Source: JAWXCB01 sp034440455 (GTDB taxonomy: Bacteria; Bacteroidota; Bacteroidia; Chitinophagales; CAIOSU01). From it: 34,581 nt of DNA. The notes beneath the pieces are model-generated. The model was given only the letters and a program-made list of their open reading frames with translations. It was not told the origin of the DNA and made no database searches. The position numbers and the translations under genes are program-made. The stretch lies in the NCBI GenBank assembly GCA_034440455.1, contig JAWXCB010000083.1:1-34581 (forward strand). Reading direction: 5' to 3'. Shown piece after piece: positions 23,296 through 31,524 of this stretch (its first letter is position 1; each line of letters opens with the position of its first letter).

Positions 23296-25086
23296 ATGAA
23301 AAGCATTATCGTTCTCTCCACTCAAATTTTTATTGCAGCAACTGTGTTTGCGCAGGGCATTCCCGTATCGCATACGCCTGAAAAAAAGAATGTATTGCTG
23401 GAAGAATACACAGGAATTCATTGCCCCTATTGCGCTGACGGGCATAAAATTGCAAACCAGCTTGAAGCAAACAATCCGGGCAATGTAGTGCTTATTAATA
23501 TCCATGCGGGCAGCTATGCTGTGCCGAATACAGGCGAGCCTGATTTCAGAACTTCAGAAGGCACCTACATAGCAGGACAATCGGGATTAACGGGCTATCC
23601 CGCGGGCTCCATAAACCGCCATGTATTTCCTGCTTACTCAGAAACAACGGGAAAAACAGCAATGTCCCGAGCAGACTGGGCGGCAGCCGCCAGCCAGATA
23701 TTGGCGCAAGACGCTTATGCTAATTTGGGTGTTGAAGCCAGCGTTGATATTCAAACCAATTTATTGACGGTTCATGTTCAAGTATATTACACAGGAAACT
23801 CTCCTCTTTCAACCAACCGTATTCATGTGGCATTACTGCAAGATAATGTGGAAGGTCCGCAGGCAGCGCAGCAATTAAACCCCACCCAGATATTACCAAG
23901 CGGCAATTATAATCATGGTCACATTCTGCGGCAGGTCATCTCAGGCGTGTCGGGCAAAACGATTAACACAGGTGTCGGAACAACCGTAAACGAATATTTC
24001 ACTTACACCATTCCTGCGGATTTCATTGGCATTCCTGCGGTGTTGGAAGATTTGAATGTTGCTGCTTTTCTATCAGAAAGTTTACAGGAAGTTATTACTG
24101 CGCAGGTTGTTCCTTTAACATTTACCAATTTTCCGGGCGCGAACAATGCAACATTAGTAAGCGCTACTGTTGAAAATGAAAAAGTTTGCGGATTTACAAC
24201 CGCCCCGATAGTTACAATCAAGAATTTCGGAAGCCAGTCTCTCACGAGTCTGAATATTGATTATTCAATAAACGGCAGTCCCGTAAAAACAAAAAATTGG
24301 ACGGGAGATATCGCCCCCATCGGGCAAGTTGAAGTAGCATTAGACGCGATTAATTATTTTCCCGAAGCCACCAATACAATTACCATCACCACAAGCATGC
24401 CCAACGGAAACGCAGATGCAAATACTTCAGATGATATTCTCCTTTCCGATTTTGCAACTGCCGCAGATGCAAGCAACACCGTTACCATGGCATTGCAATT
24501 GGATAATTACGGCTCAGAGATTACCTGGGAATTACTCAACTCCAATCAAACGCAGCTTTATTCCGGTGGTCCTTACAGCAACAGCAGTGCGCAAGTAATC
24601 TCTTCCACATTTAACTTAACATCGGGCGATTGCTATGAATTTAAAATTTATGATAGCTATGGCGATGGGCTAATCAATGGCGCGGGCTTAACCCTTGTTG
24701 ACGACCAAAACCTCACCATCATCGCCAATTACAAAGCATATGGGGGGGCAGGCAAAGTTGTGTTTGGCGTTGACGTTGCGCAGCCCGATTCATCAGATGT
24801 ATTCACAGGTATTTTCTCCCCTGCTGGTGTGGCAGGCGGAATAGCAGTGTTCCCCAACCCAACAAAAGGAAAAATCAATGTGAATCTCGATTTCAGTAAT
24901 GAGCTTGTTTCCTCTGTTTACCTCACCGATATGCTGGGAAAAAGAGTGAAGACAATCGGGCAAAATGAAATAAATGCGGGAGGCACACTTCAAATTTCAA
25001 TGGCTGACCTCACCCCGGGAATTTATTTTCTGAACGCAGAATCCGGAGCAAAAAAATACACCGAAAAGATTTTAGTGTCCTTCTGA
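23296..25086 (+). CDS. Omp28-family protein with T9SS type A sorting domain
   Basis: The 596-residue protein has a signal peptide (ending TVFAQ) and an Omp28-like thioredoxin-type domain (LLEEYTGIHCPYCADGHKIA, Cys43-Cys46). Beta-sandwich regions follow at roughly 280-380 and 390-500, the second including YEFKIYDSYGDGLINGAG. A C-terminal T9SS sorting domain occupies the last ~80 residues (IAVFPNPTKGKINVNLD, GKRVKTIGQ, PGIYFLNAESG). It is probably secreted and attached to the surface. It is a longer, T9SS-exported paralogue of the Omp28-like lipoprotein at 19253-20119. A strong terminator follows. Confidence 0.9.
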   Translation: MKSIIVLSTQIFIAATVFAQGIPVSHTPEKKNVLLEEYTGIHCPYCADGHKIANQLEANNPGNVVLINIHAGSYAVPNTGEPDFRTSEGTYIAGQSGLTGYPAGSINRHVFPAYSETTGKTAMSRADWAAAASQILAQDAYANLGVEASVDIQTNLLTVHVQVYYTGNSPLSTNRIHVALLQDNVEGPQAAQQLNPTQILPSGNYNHGHILRQVISGVSGKTINTGVGTTVNEYFTYTIPADFIGIPAVLEDLNVAAFLSESLQEVITAQVVPLTFTNFPGANNATLVSATVENEKVCGFTTAPIVTIKNFGSQSLTSLNIDYSINGSPVKTKNWTGDIAPIGQVEVALDAINYFPEATNTITITTSMPNGNADANTSDDILLSDFATAADASNTVTMALQLDNYGSEITWELLNSNQTQLYSGGPYSNSSAQVISSTFNLTSGDCYEFKIYDSYGDGLINGAGLTLVDDQNLTIIANYKAYGGAGKVVFGVDVAQPDSSDVFTGIFSPAGVAGGIAVFPNPTKGKINVNLDFSNELVSSVYLTDMLGKRVKTIGQNEINAGGTLQISMADLTPGIYFLNAESGAKKYTEKILVSF

Positions 25087-25105
25087 ATTCTTGATTAAGC
25101 TATTG

Positions 25106-25135
25106 AAAAAGGGACGCTTAAAGCGTCCCTTTTTT
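25106..25135. terminator. Bidirectional intrinsic terminator
   Basis: AAAAAGGGACGCT (25106-25118), loop TAA, AGCGTCCCTTTTTT (25122-25135). Stem and flanking A/T runs suit both strands. It separates the convergent Omp28-T9SS gene and radC, whose stop is four bases away. Confidence 0.9.
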
Positions 25136-25138
25136 CAT

Positions 25139-25837
25139 TTACAGCATTCCCTCGTCAGAGAAACTATAGTAGCCGTTTTCAGAAATGATGATGTGGTCAA
25201 GTACCTCAATCTCCATGATTTTGCCCGTGTCGCGCATCTTCCTTGTAAGTTCAATATCCGCGTTGCTCGGCTTGAGGTTTCCAGAAGGGTGATTGTGCGC
25301 AAGCATGATTGACGAAGCAAGCAGTTCAATTGCTTTCTTGAAAATGATCTTTACATCAGCCACAGTGCCCGCCACCCCGCCTTTGCTGATAGCTTCTATG
25401 CTTAGAATTTTATTCGCCTTGTTCAGGTAAATCACCCAAAATTCTTCATGCGGCAGGTCAGCCATCATGGGCTTCAGAATTTCATGCAGCGTTTTGCTGT
25501 TGGTGATTTGGTTTTTTGTTAACGCTGTTGCCTGCTGTTTGCGCGCTCCAATCTCTAATGCAGCAAGAATGGAAATCGCTTTCGCTTCACCCATCCCTTT
25601 AAATTTACAAAGCTCTTTCACATTCATCCGAGCAAGCGCGTTTAAATCATTGTTGGCAAAAGCAAGAATGCGCTTGGCAAGGTCAACGGCTGATTCATTG
25701 CGCGAGCCGCTGCCAATCAGAATTGCAATTAACTCGGCATTGGATAATGCGCTCCTTCCTTTCTTCGCAAACTTTTCTCTCGGGCGGTCATCCTCTGCCC
25801 AATTATTGATGGTGAGTTTGTTTTGGTATTCTTCCAA
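25139..25837 (-). CDS. radC: RadC-family JAB-domain protein
   Basis: The protein has an N-terminal helix-hairpin-helix part (LCKFKGMGEAKAISILAALE) and a C-terminal JAMM metal site HNHPSGNLKPSNADIELT (two His plus Asp), the RadC layout of ~230 residues. Its precise biochemical role is unsettled; the old DNA-repair name is weakly supported. The open frame extends to 25876, but that lies within the rpsT terminator palindrome. The usual N-terminus (KLTINNWAEDDRPREKF) begins near TTG 25837, chosen here; ATG 25870 is an alternative. Same strand as rpsT. Confidence 0.85.
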   Translation of the reverse strand: MEEYQNKLTINNWAEDDRPREKFAKKGRSALSNAELIAILIGSGSRNESAVDLAKRILAFANNDLNALARMNVKELCKFKGMGEAKAISILAALEIGARKQQATALTKNQITNSKTLHEILKPMMADLPHEEFWVIYLNKANKILSIEAISKGGVAGTVADVKIIFKKAIELLASSIMLAHNHPSGNLKPSNADIELTRKMRDTGKIMEIEVLDHIIISENGYYSFSDEGML

Positions 25838-25860
25838 CGGATTAGCTTTCCCTAAAAATA

Positions 25861-25892
25861 AAAAAAGCATACACAATTGTGTATGCTTTTTT
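25861..25892 (-). terminator. 32-bp perfect palindrome, rpsT terminator
   Basis: A6-GCATACACAA followed by its exact complement TTGTGTATGC-T6 forms a 32-base perfect palindrome. It lies 21 bases after the rpsT stop codon and directly before radC on the same strand. The symmetrical A/T tails make it functional on either strand in principle. Confidence 0.85.
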
Positions 25893-25913
25893 ATAAAAAT
25901 TTATGCGAGCCTC

Positions 25914-26168
25914 TTATTTCAGCTTGCTGACATGCACCGCCAGACTTGACTTCAGATTAGCTGCTTTCTTCCAGTGAATCTGGTTGCGTTTTGCCAATTT
26001 ATCTAACTTGGAAACTACTTGTGGCAGGAGTTTCTCTGCTTCTGACTTGTCTGCTGTTGTTCTCAACTTAGCAACTACATTTCTCGTTGTTTTGGCGTAA
26101 TACCTGTTTTGGTCTCTCTTCTTCGCTGTCTGCCTGATTCTCTTAATTGAAGACTTGTGATGTGCCAT
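25914..26168 (-). CDS. rpsT: 30S ribosomal protein S20
   Basis: The 84-residue, strongly basic helical protein starts MAHHKSSIKRIRQTAKKR and contains LLPQVVSKLDKLAKRNQIHW and KKAANLKSSLAVHV, diagnostic of bacterial S20. It binds 16S rRNA early in 30S assembly. Complete, with its own promoter candidate and terminator. Confidence 0.97.
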   Translation of the reverse strand: MAHHKSSIKRIRQTAKKRDQNRYYAKTTRNVVAKLRTTADKSEAEKLLPQVVSKLDKLAKRNQIHWKKAANLKSSLAVHVSKLK

Positions 26169-26194
26169 GAATGCTGATTTTTAAAAAGTGTCGG

Positions 26195-26202
26195 CAAAAG
26201 TA
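26195..26202 (-). promoter_or_regulatory. rpsT -7 element TACTTTTG
   Basis: On the minus strand TACTTTTG matches TAnnTTTG 26 bases before the rpsT start codon. The expected -33 TTG is not clear (TTTCGG is nearest). Confidence 0.5.
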
Positions 26203-26233
26203 GGGAAATTATCCCGAAAAGTGTAGTGAGTGC

Positions 26234-26884
26234 TTAGTGTTTTTTTGCCGTCCAATGCCGCACCATCTCTATTACCATTGGGAGGACTGAAATGAAAATG
26301 ATGGCAAGAATTACGGTTTCAAAGTTTCTCTTCACAATGGGGATATTCCCGAAGAAATAACCAAGAAGAGTCAGCCCGAGCACCCACACCGCCCCGCCAA
26401 TGATATTGTAAGAGATGAACTTGCCGTAGTTCATATCGCCAATACCTGCTACAAAGGGCGCAAATGTGCGCACAATCGGCACAAAGCGGGCGATAATGAT
26501 GGTTTTTGCCCCATATTTTTCATAGAAACTATGCGTCTTGTCAATATATTCCTGCTTTACTAATTGCCTGCCTCCCAGCCTCCATTGCAACACCTTCAGC
26601 CCGATTTTCTTTCCTAAAATATAGTTCAGCGTATCTCCTAATACCGCTGCAATAAATAATAAACCAATCAGCACGTAAATATTCAGAGAACCAAGCGCGG
26701 CAAAGGTGCCAGCGGCAAAAAGAAGCGAATCGCCCGGAAGCAAGGGCATCACGACTAATCCCGTTTCCACGAAAATAATGGCGAATAAAATAACGTAGGT
26801 CGTTGTGCCGTATTCGCTGATAATCCGTTGCAGGTGGTCGTCCAAATGCAGAAAAAAATCCAAGAAGTCTTTCAGGTATTCCAT
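26234..26884 (-). CDS. DedA-family membrane protein
   Basis: The 216-residue polytopic membrane protein has the DedA/SNARE-associated motifs PLLPGDSLLFAAGTFA and IIARFVPIVRTFAPFVAG followed by GDMNYGKF. DedA proteins help move or flip lipid carriers such as undecaprenyl phosphate and maintain membrane potential. It reads away from the SurA-like series, with a 166-base divergent gap, and is followed by rpsT after 65 bases. Confidence 0.9.
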   Translation of the reverse strand: MEYLKDFLDFFLHLDDHLQRIISEYGTTTYVILFAIIFVETGLVVMPLLPGDSLLFAAGTFAALGSLNIYVLIGLLFIAAVLGDTLNYILGKKIGLKVLQWRLGGRQLVKQEYIDKTHSFYEKYGAKTIIIARFVPIVRTFAPFVAGIGDMNYGKFISYNIIGGAVWVLGLTLLGYFFGNIPIVKRNFETVILAIIFISVLPMVIEMVRHWTAKKH

Positions 26885-27002
26885 GAGATGCGCAAAGATG
26901 GATAAATCTTCCGATTTGGATTTGATTTTGCCGGAAAACGGGCGATTAACCCTTTTTAACTTTTCAACTATCCTGCCCTAACCTTCAAGCACCAAATTTT
27001 TA

Positions 27003-27010
27003 TATTTTTG
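27003..27010 (+). promoter_or_regulatory. Candidate -7 element TATTTTTG of the chaperone operon
   Basis: Exact TAnnTTTG match 40 bases before the first SurA/PpiC gene. No convincing TTG at -33. Confidence 0.45.
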
Positions 27011-27050
27011 CAACCCCTGAAAACAAGGTTCTTGTTTTAAATACCATTCC

Positions 27051-29024
27051 ATGAAAAAAGTAATAAAGACATTTCTGACAGCAATCTTTCCTTTACTGGC
27101 TATCGCGCAGATTCATGCGCAAACGCCTGTTCTATTCTCGTTTGGAGATAACAACGTGCGCCTCTCTGAATTCGATTACGTTTATAAGAAGAATAACGTG
27201 AACGATGAGAATGCTTACTCCAAAGAATCGCTTGAAGAATACCTTAATCTTTACATCAACTTCAGGCTGAAGGTGAAAGAAGCAGAATCACTCGGCATGG
27301 ATACGGTGAAAGCCATTCGTGATGAATTGAAAGGCTATCGCGACCAACTTGCAAAATCCTACATGCAGGACAAAGGAGTGAGCGAAAAATTGTTGCTCGA
27401 AGCTTATGACAGAATGAAATGGGAAGTACGCGCAAGTCATATCCTCATCAAGGTTGCCGGAGAAGGCTTGCCTGCCGATACATTGAAAGCCCACAAACTT
27501 GCAGGTGAAATCAGGAAACGTATTCTGAAAGGCGAAGACTTTGAAAAATTAGCCCGTGAGTTTTCCAGCGACCCTTCCGTGAAAGACAATGGTGGCGACA
27601 TCGGTTATTTTACTGTGATGCAAACAGTTTATCCTTTTGAAACTGCCGCCTACACTACGGAAGTCGGGAAAGTATCGGATGCGGTGCGCACAAAATTCGG
27701 CTACCATTTGGTGAAGGTAATTGACAAGCGCCCCGCGCAAGGCAGAATCAACGTAGCGCATATCCTGTTGAAAATTCCGGAAAATGCAACGCCAGAACAA
27801 CTGGCGGAAGCAAAGAAAAAAGCAGATGATGTGATGCAGCGCATCAAAAACGGAGAGCCGTTTGATGAATTGGCAAGAAAATATTCTGATGATAAACTCT
27901 CAGCCGGGAAAGGCGGAGTACTGCCCGAATTCAGCACGGGCAAAATGGTGTTTGAATTTGAAAAGGCGGCATTTGCTCTGCAAAAAGATGGTGATGTTTC
28001 CGAGCCGGTGAAAACAGAATATGGCTACCACATCATTAAGCGCATCAGCAAGCCGGGCATCCAGTCCTATGATGAAGCAAAAGTTGATTTAAAAAAGCGC
28101 GTAGAGCGCGATTCGCGCAACACGATGGCTACGCACGTGCTGGTTGATCGCATTAAAAAGGAATACAACTTCAAAGAAAATCCGAAAAACAAAGACACTT
28201 TTTTTAATATAGTTGAAAATGAACTTGCCGCGCCCAAAATTGAAATGCCAAATAAAGAAGGGTTGGAGAAAAAGCCCTTGTTTGATTTGGCGGGCAAAAC
28301 ATATTCGCAACTTGATTTTGCCAACTTCATCGAAGCGCAGCAAAGCAAGAAGCGCGATGGATTGCCCTACAAAATTTACTCTGACCTTTATGAAAAGTTC
28401 GTTGATAAAACCTGCCTTGACTATCAGGATAGCCAGTTGGAAGGAAAATATCCTGAATTCAAAATGCTGATGCAGGAATACCGCGATGGCACGTTGCTCT
28501 TTGCATTGACCGACCAAAAAGTGTGGTCGAAAGCATTGCAGGACACAACGGGATTAAAGGCATTTCACGAAGCCAACAAAAAAAACTACATGTGGGATCA
28601 GCGCCTGGATGCCGGTATCTTCACTGCAAGAGATGCAAAAACTGCCAAGGCTGCACGTAAATTAGTTGCAAAAGGAAAACTTAACACGCAAGCGATTCTT
28701 GATAAAATCAACGCAAAGGACTCTACAAAATCGCTGCTCACTTCGCAGGAAGGAATTTTTGAAAAAGGACAACAGCAGTTGATTGACCAAACAGCATGGG
28801 CGGCCGGCATTTCCGATAATATCACTAACCCTGACAACAGCATTACGTTCGTGCAGGTGAAGAAAGTGATTCCTCCAACCCCAAAATCACTCGAAGAAGC
28901 AAGAGGATTTATCGTTTCTGACTACCAGGAATTTTTAGAAAAAGATTGGATAAAAATCCTACGCGAAAAATATCCTGTGAATGTAGATTACAATGTGTTT
29001 AACACGTTGATTAAACACAATTAA
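27051..29024 (+). CDS. SurA/PpiC-type peptidyl-prolyl isomerase with two parvulin domains
   Basis: The 657-residue protein has a signal peptide (ending IHAQ), an N-terminal chaperone helix region (~30-122), parvulin domain 1 (~126-224: VRASHILIK to FGYHLVKVID), parvulin domain 2 (~233-332: INVAHILLK to YGYHIIKRI), and a long helical C-terminal region (~335-657). SurA-like proteins escort outer-membrane proteins through the periplasm. It leads a plus-strand series with two more members of the superfamily and a MoxR ATPase, an arrangement I recall as common in Bacteroidota. Confidence 0.9.
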   Translation: MKKVIKTFLTAIFPLLAIAQIHAQTPVLFSFGDNNVRLSEFDYVYKKNNVNDENAYSKESLEEYLNLYINFRLKVKEAESLGMDTVKAIRDELKGYRDQLAKSYMQDKGVSEKLLLEAYDRMKWEVRASHILIKVAGEGLPADTLKAHKLAGEIRKRILKGEDFEKLAREFSSDPSVKDNGGDIGYFTVMQTVYPFETAAYTTEVGKVSDAVRTKFGYHLVKVIDKRPAQGRINVAHILLKIPENATPEQLAEAKKKADDVMQRIKNGEPFDELARKYSDDKLSAGKGGVLPEFSTGKMVFEFEKAAFALQKDGDVSEPVKTEYGYHIIKRISKPGIQSYDEAKVDLKKRVERDSRNTMATHVLVDRIKKEYNFKENPKNKDTFFNIVENELAAPKIEMPNKEGLEKKPLFDLAGKTYSQLDFANFIEAQQSKKRDGLPYKIYSDLYEKFVDKTCLDYQDSQLEGKYPEFKMLMQEYRDGTLLFALTDQKVWSKALQDTTGLKAFHEANKKNYMWDQRLDAGIFTARDAKTAKAARKLVAKGKLNTQAILDKINAKDSTKSLLTSQEGIFEKGQQQLIDQTAWAAGISDNITNPDNSITFVQVKKVIPPTPKSLEEARGFIVSDYQEFLEKDWIKILREKYPVNVDYNVFNTLIKHN

Positions 29025-29028
29025 TTAA

Positions 29029-29059
29029 GCCTCACCCCGCCCCTCTCCAAAGGAGAGGG
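29029..29059. repeat. 31-bp dispersed repeat, copy 2 (inverted)
   Basis: Reverse complement identical over 31 bases to 8146-8176. Hairpin CCCTCTCC-AAA-GGAGAGGG at 29041-29059. It lies five bases after the stop of the two-parvulin gene and could cap its mRNA. Confidence 0.85.
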
Positions 29060-29136
29060 CGACCGAAGATTTGTACTATAGAACAATCCTGTTTCGCTTA
29101 TTGAATAAAAGATTATCCGTTGCTCAACAGAATTGA

Positions 29137-30069
29137 ATGATTGAAAAACGTAAAAATGCCGGGACACCCTCGCCTTTGGAGAGGGGCGGAGTAAGGCAAT
29201 TCACGGGAGTTTTAAAAAAATTATTTCCTCTTTTTATCTGCTTAATTGTTTTCTCCTCCTGCAAATATTTTAAAACCAAACCCGGTATCAGCGATGAGCA
29301 ACCCGTTGCCCGCGTTCAGGACGCTTACCTTTATGCTGATGACATTGAGCAAGTGCTCAAAAGCGCAGGCAATTCTAAAGACAGCGCCAGCTTTGTAAAA
29401 AATTATGTGGACGATTGGATTAAGCGCAAGTTGATGATTGAAAAAGCGTTGCTTTACCTGCCGGCAGAAGAATTGGATATTGACAAGCAGGTGAACGATT
29501 ATCGCGAGTCGCTGATTTTACATGCCTATGAAAAAGCGCTTATTCTCCAGAAGTTAGACACGTTTGTCTCAGATGAAACAGCGTTAAACTATTTTGAGGA
29601 ATTCAAACAGAATTTTGAGTTGAACTTTGACCTCGTGCAATTGCGCTATGTGAAAGCGCCAAATAACGCTCCAAAGCTCGACTCTTTGATAACCTGGCTC
29701 GGTTCCGATAATGAAGCCGACAAAATAAAATTGGAAGATTACTGTTATCGGAACGATGCTGACTTTTCTTTAAATGATTCTATGTGGTTTGATGTGCCGA
29801 CTGTTTTAAAAACCATTCCCATTGCGCAGAACCAATTCGATGCGCTGATTGGCTATAAATCGAAGACAACCGTGAATGATTCTGCGTATCATTACGCGCT
29901 TCGCGTAAATGGTTTCAGGAGGAAAGGCGAAATTGCCCCGTTTGATTTTGTAAAAGATGATATCCTCCGCATAACTTTGAATAAGCGCAAGATGGACCTT
30001 GTCCGTTCAACCTACGATAATATTTTTCATGAAGCCCAGCGTAATAATGAATTTGAGATTTATAAATAG
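29137..30069 (+). CDS. SurA-related lipoprotein without a parvulin domain
   Basis: The 310-residue protein contains a lipoprotein signal (VLKKLFPLFICLIVFSSC, lipobox FSSC, Cys at about residue 42). The first ~25 residues (TPSPLERGGVRQF) are encoded by repeat copy 3, giving an unusually long n-region. No other ATG lies between, so the start is either ATG 29137 or a TTG inside the repeat. The mature part is helical with SurA-N-like helices (SFVKNYVDDWIKRKLMIEKAL) and no HILIK/GYHI parvulin marks. It is probably a non-catalytic chaperone partner of its two neighbours. Confidence 0.75.
   Translation: MIEKRKNAGTPSPLERGGVRQFTGVLKKLFPLFICLIVFSSCKYFKTKPGISDEQPVARVQDAYLYADDIEQVLKSAGNSKDSASFVKNYVDDWIKRKLMIEKALLYLPAEELDIDKQVNDYRESLILHAYEKALILQKLDTFVSDETALNYFEEFKQNFELNFDLVQLRYVKAPNNAPKLDSLITWLGSDNEADKIKLEDYCYRNDADFSLNDSMWFDVPTVLKTIPIAQNQFDALIGYKSKTTVNDSAYHYALRVNGFRRKGEIAPFDFVKDDILRITLNKRKMDLVRSTYDNIFHEAQRNNEFEIYK
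29167..29197. repeat. 31-bp dispersed repeat, copy 3 inside a gene start
   Basis: 28 of 31 bases match copy 1. The three changes weaken the hairpin. It is in frame within the N-terminal codons of the SurA-related lipoprotein. Confidence 0.8.
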
Positions 30070-30097
30070 TCGTCAGACGTCAGACATCAGTCGTCAG
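30070..30097. repeat. Four tandem 7-bp repeats ([T/A]C[G/A]TCAG)
   Basis: TCGTCAG, ACGTCAG, ACATCAG and TCGTCAG follow each other without gaps. They start directly after the stop of the preceding gene and end 12 bases before the chosen SurA start. They fill most of the 40-base spacer. Confidence 0.8.
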
Positions 30098-30109
30098 TTT
30101 AAATATCTG

Positions 30110-31465
30110 ATGAGCTTTGTAATTGTCTTTGCATCGCTTACGGCTTTCGCCCAGGATGACGAACGCATTCTCATTGACCAGGTTGCAGGCATTGTTGGTG
30201 ACGGAATCATACTGCATTCAGATATTGAATTGCAATACCAGCAGATGAAACTCGAAGGAGAAGTGCCTGAAGATTTTAAATGTGCCATTCTCGACCAAAT
30301 GCTTGCGCAGAAACTACTGGTGGAGCAGGCGATGCTTGACAGCATCGTGGTGGGCGAAGACGAAATTGAAAGCGAGCTCGACCGCAGAATCAGGTACTTT
30401 ATTTCTATGATTGGCTCAGAAGAAAAGCTCGAGGAATATTACGGCAAATCCATTATCCAGATTAAAGATGAATTCCGCGAAGACATTGAAGACCAACTGC
30501 TCTCGAACAATATGCGCTCAAAGATTTTGGAAAAAATAAAAGTGACTCCTTCCGAAGTGAAAAATTTTTTCAATGCAATCCCGAAAGACAGCCTTCCTTA
30601 TTTTAATGCCGAAGTGCAGGTAGGGCAAATTGTGCTCAATCCGCAACCAAACCAAGAGTTAAAAGAATATGCACGAAAGTCGCTCGTTGATATTCGACAG
30701 CGTATTGTGGATGGCGAAGATTTTTGCGTGCTTACGAGTTTATATTCGGAAGACCCCGGCTCCCAAACCCAGTGCGGGAGTTTAGGTTTTATCAAGCGGG
30801 GGGAAATGGTGACGGAATTTGAAGGAGCTGCATTCCGTCTTGGCGTAAATGAAATCTCAGAAGTGATTGAATCGAAATTCGGTTTTCACATCATTCAAAT
30901 GCTGGAGAAGAAAGGCGAAAAAATACTTGTACGGCATATCCTCATTAGTCCAAAAACATCCAGTTTTGATTTGGTCGCGTCAAAAGAAAAACTTGACTCC
31001 ATCAAAACCTTAATTAAGGAAGAAAAAATCAAATTCAACGAGGCAGCCGTAAAATTTTCAGAAGATGAAGCGACAAAAAATCAGGGCGGCATGTTGGTGA
31101 ATCCGCAAACAGGAAATAATTATTTCGAGATTGACCAGTTAGATAAGTCGCTCTACTATTCCATTGATGAACTGATGCCGGGCGATATTTCCGAGCCGCA
31201 GCTTTTTCAAACTCCCGAAGGGTTGCAGGCTTACCGCATCGTGTATCTGAAATCAGAATCTTCAGCCCACGCAGCAAATCTCAAAGATGACTACTCGCGC
31301 ATCAAGGCAGCCGCATCGCAGCAGAAAGAAGAAGCGGAGTTTCAAAAATGGACGTTAGAAAAAGCAAAAGACATCTACGTATTTGTTGACTCTTCTTACG
31401 CTGATTGCGCTTTATTAACCAAATGGCTGAAGAATGATGCTGTGCTGGAGAAGACGTATGACTGA
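30110..31465 (+). CDS. surA: SurA-like periplasmic chaperone/PPIase
   Basis: From ATG 30110 the product is 451 residues: a signal peptide (MSFVIVFASLTAFAQ), a SurA N-domain (IDQVAGIVGDGIILHSDIE), and two parvulin domains (about 165-275: VQVGQIVLN to FGFHIIQMLEKKG; and about 278-395: ILVRHILISPK onward). This start lacks a basic n-region; FKYL just upstream and ATG 30047 would supply one but cross the 7-bp repeat and overlap the previous gene. SurA folds beta-barrel proteins on their way to BAM. Last of the three chaperone genes, 60 bases before the MoxR gene. Confidence 0.88.
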   Translation: MSFVIVFASLTAFAQDDERILIDQVAGIVGDGIILHSDIELQYQQMKLEGEVPEDFKCAILDQMLAQKLLVEQAMLDSIVVGEDEIESELDRRIRYFISMIGSEEKLEEYYGKSIIQIKDEFREDIEDQLLSNNMRSKILEKIKVTPSEVKNFFNAIPKDSLPYFNAEVQVGQIVLNPQPNQELKEYARKSLVDIRQRIVDGEDFCVLTSLYSEDPGSQTQCGSLGFIKRGEMVTEFEGAAFRLGVNEISEVIESKFGFHIIQMLEKKGEKILVRHILISPKTSSFDLVASKEKLDSIKTLIKEEKIKFNEAAVKFSEDEATKNQGGMLVNPQTGNNYFEIDQLDKSLYYSIDELMPGDISEPQLFQTPEGLQAYRIVYLKSESSAHAANLKDDYSRIKAAASQQKEEAEFQKWTLEKAKDIYVFVDSSYADCALLTKWLKNDAVLEKTYD

Positions 31466-31524
31466 GCACATGAGAAACGACTCCCTTATTTTTTGAAATC
31501 TTTAAAAAAACATAACCCAATACT

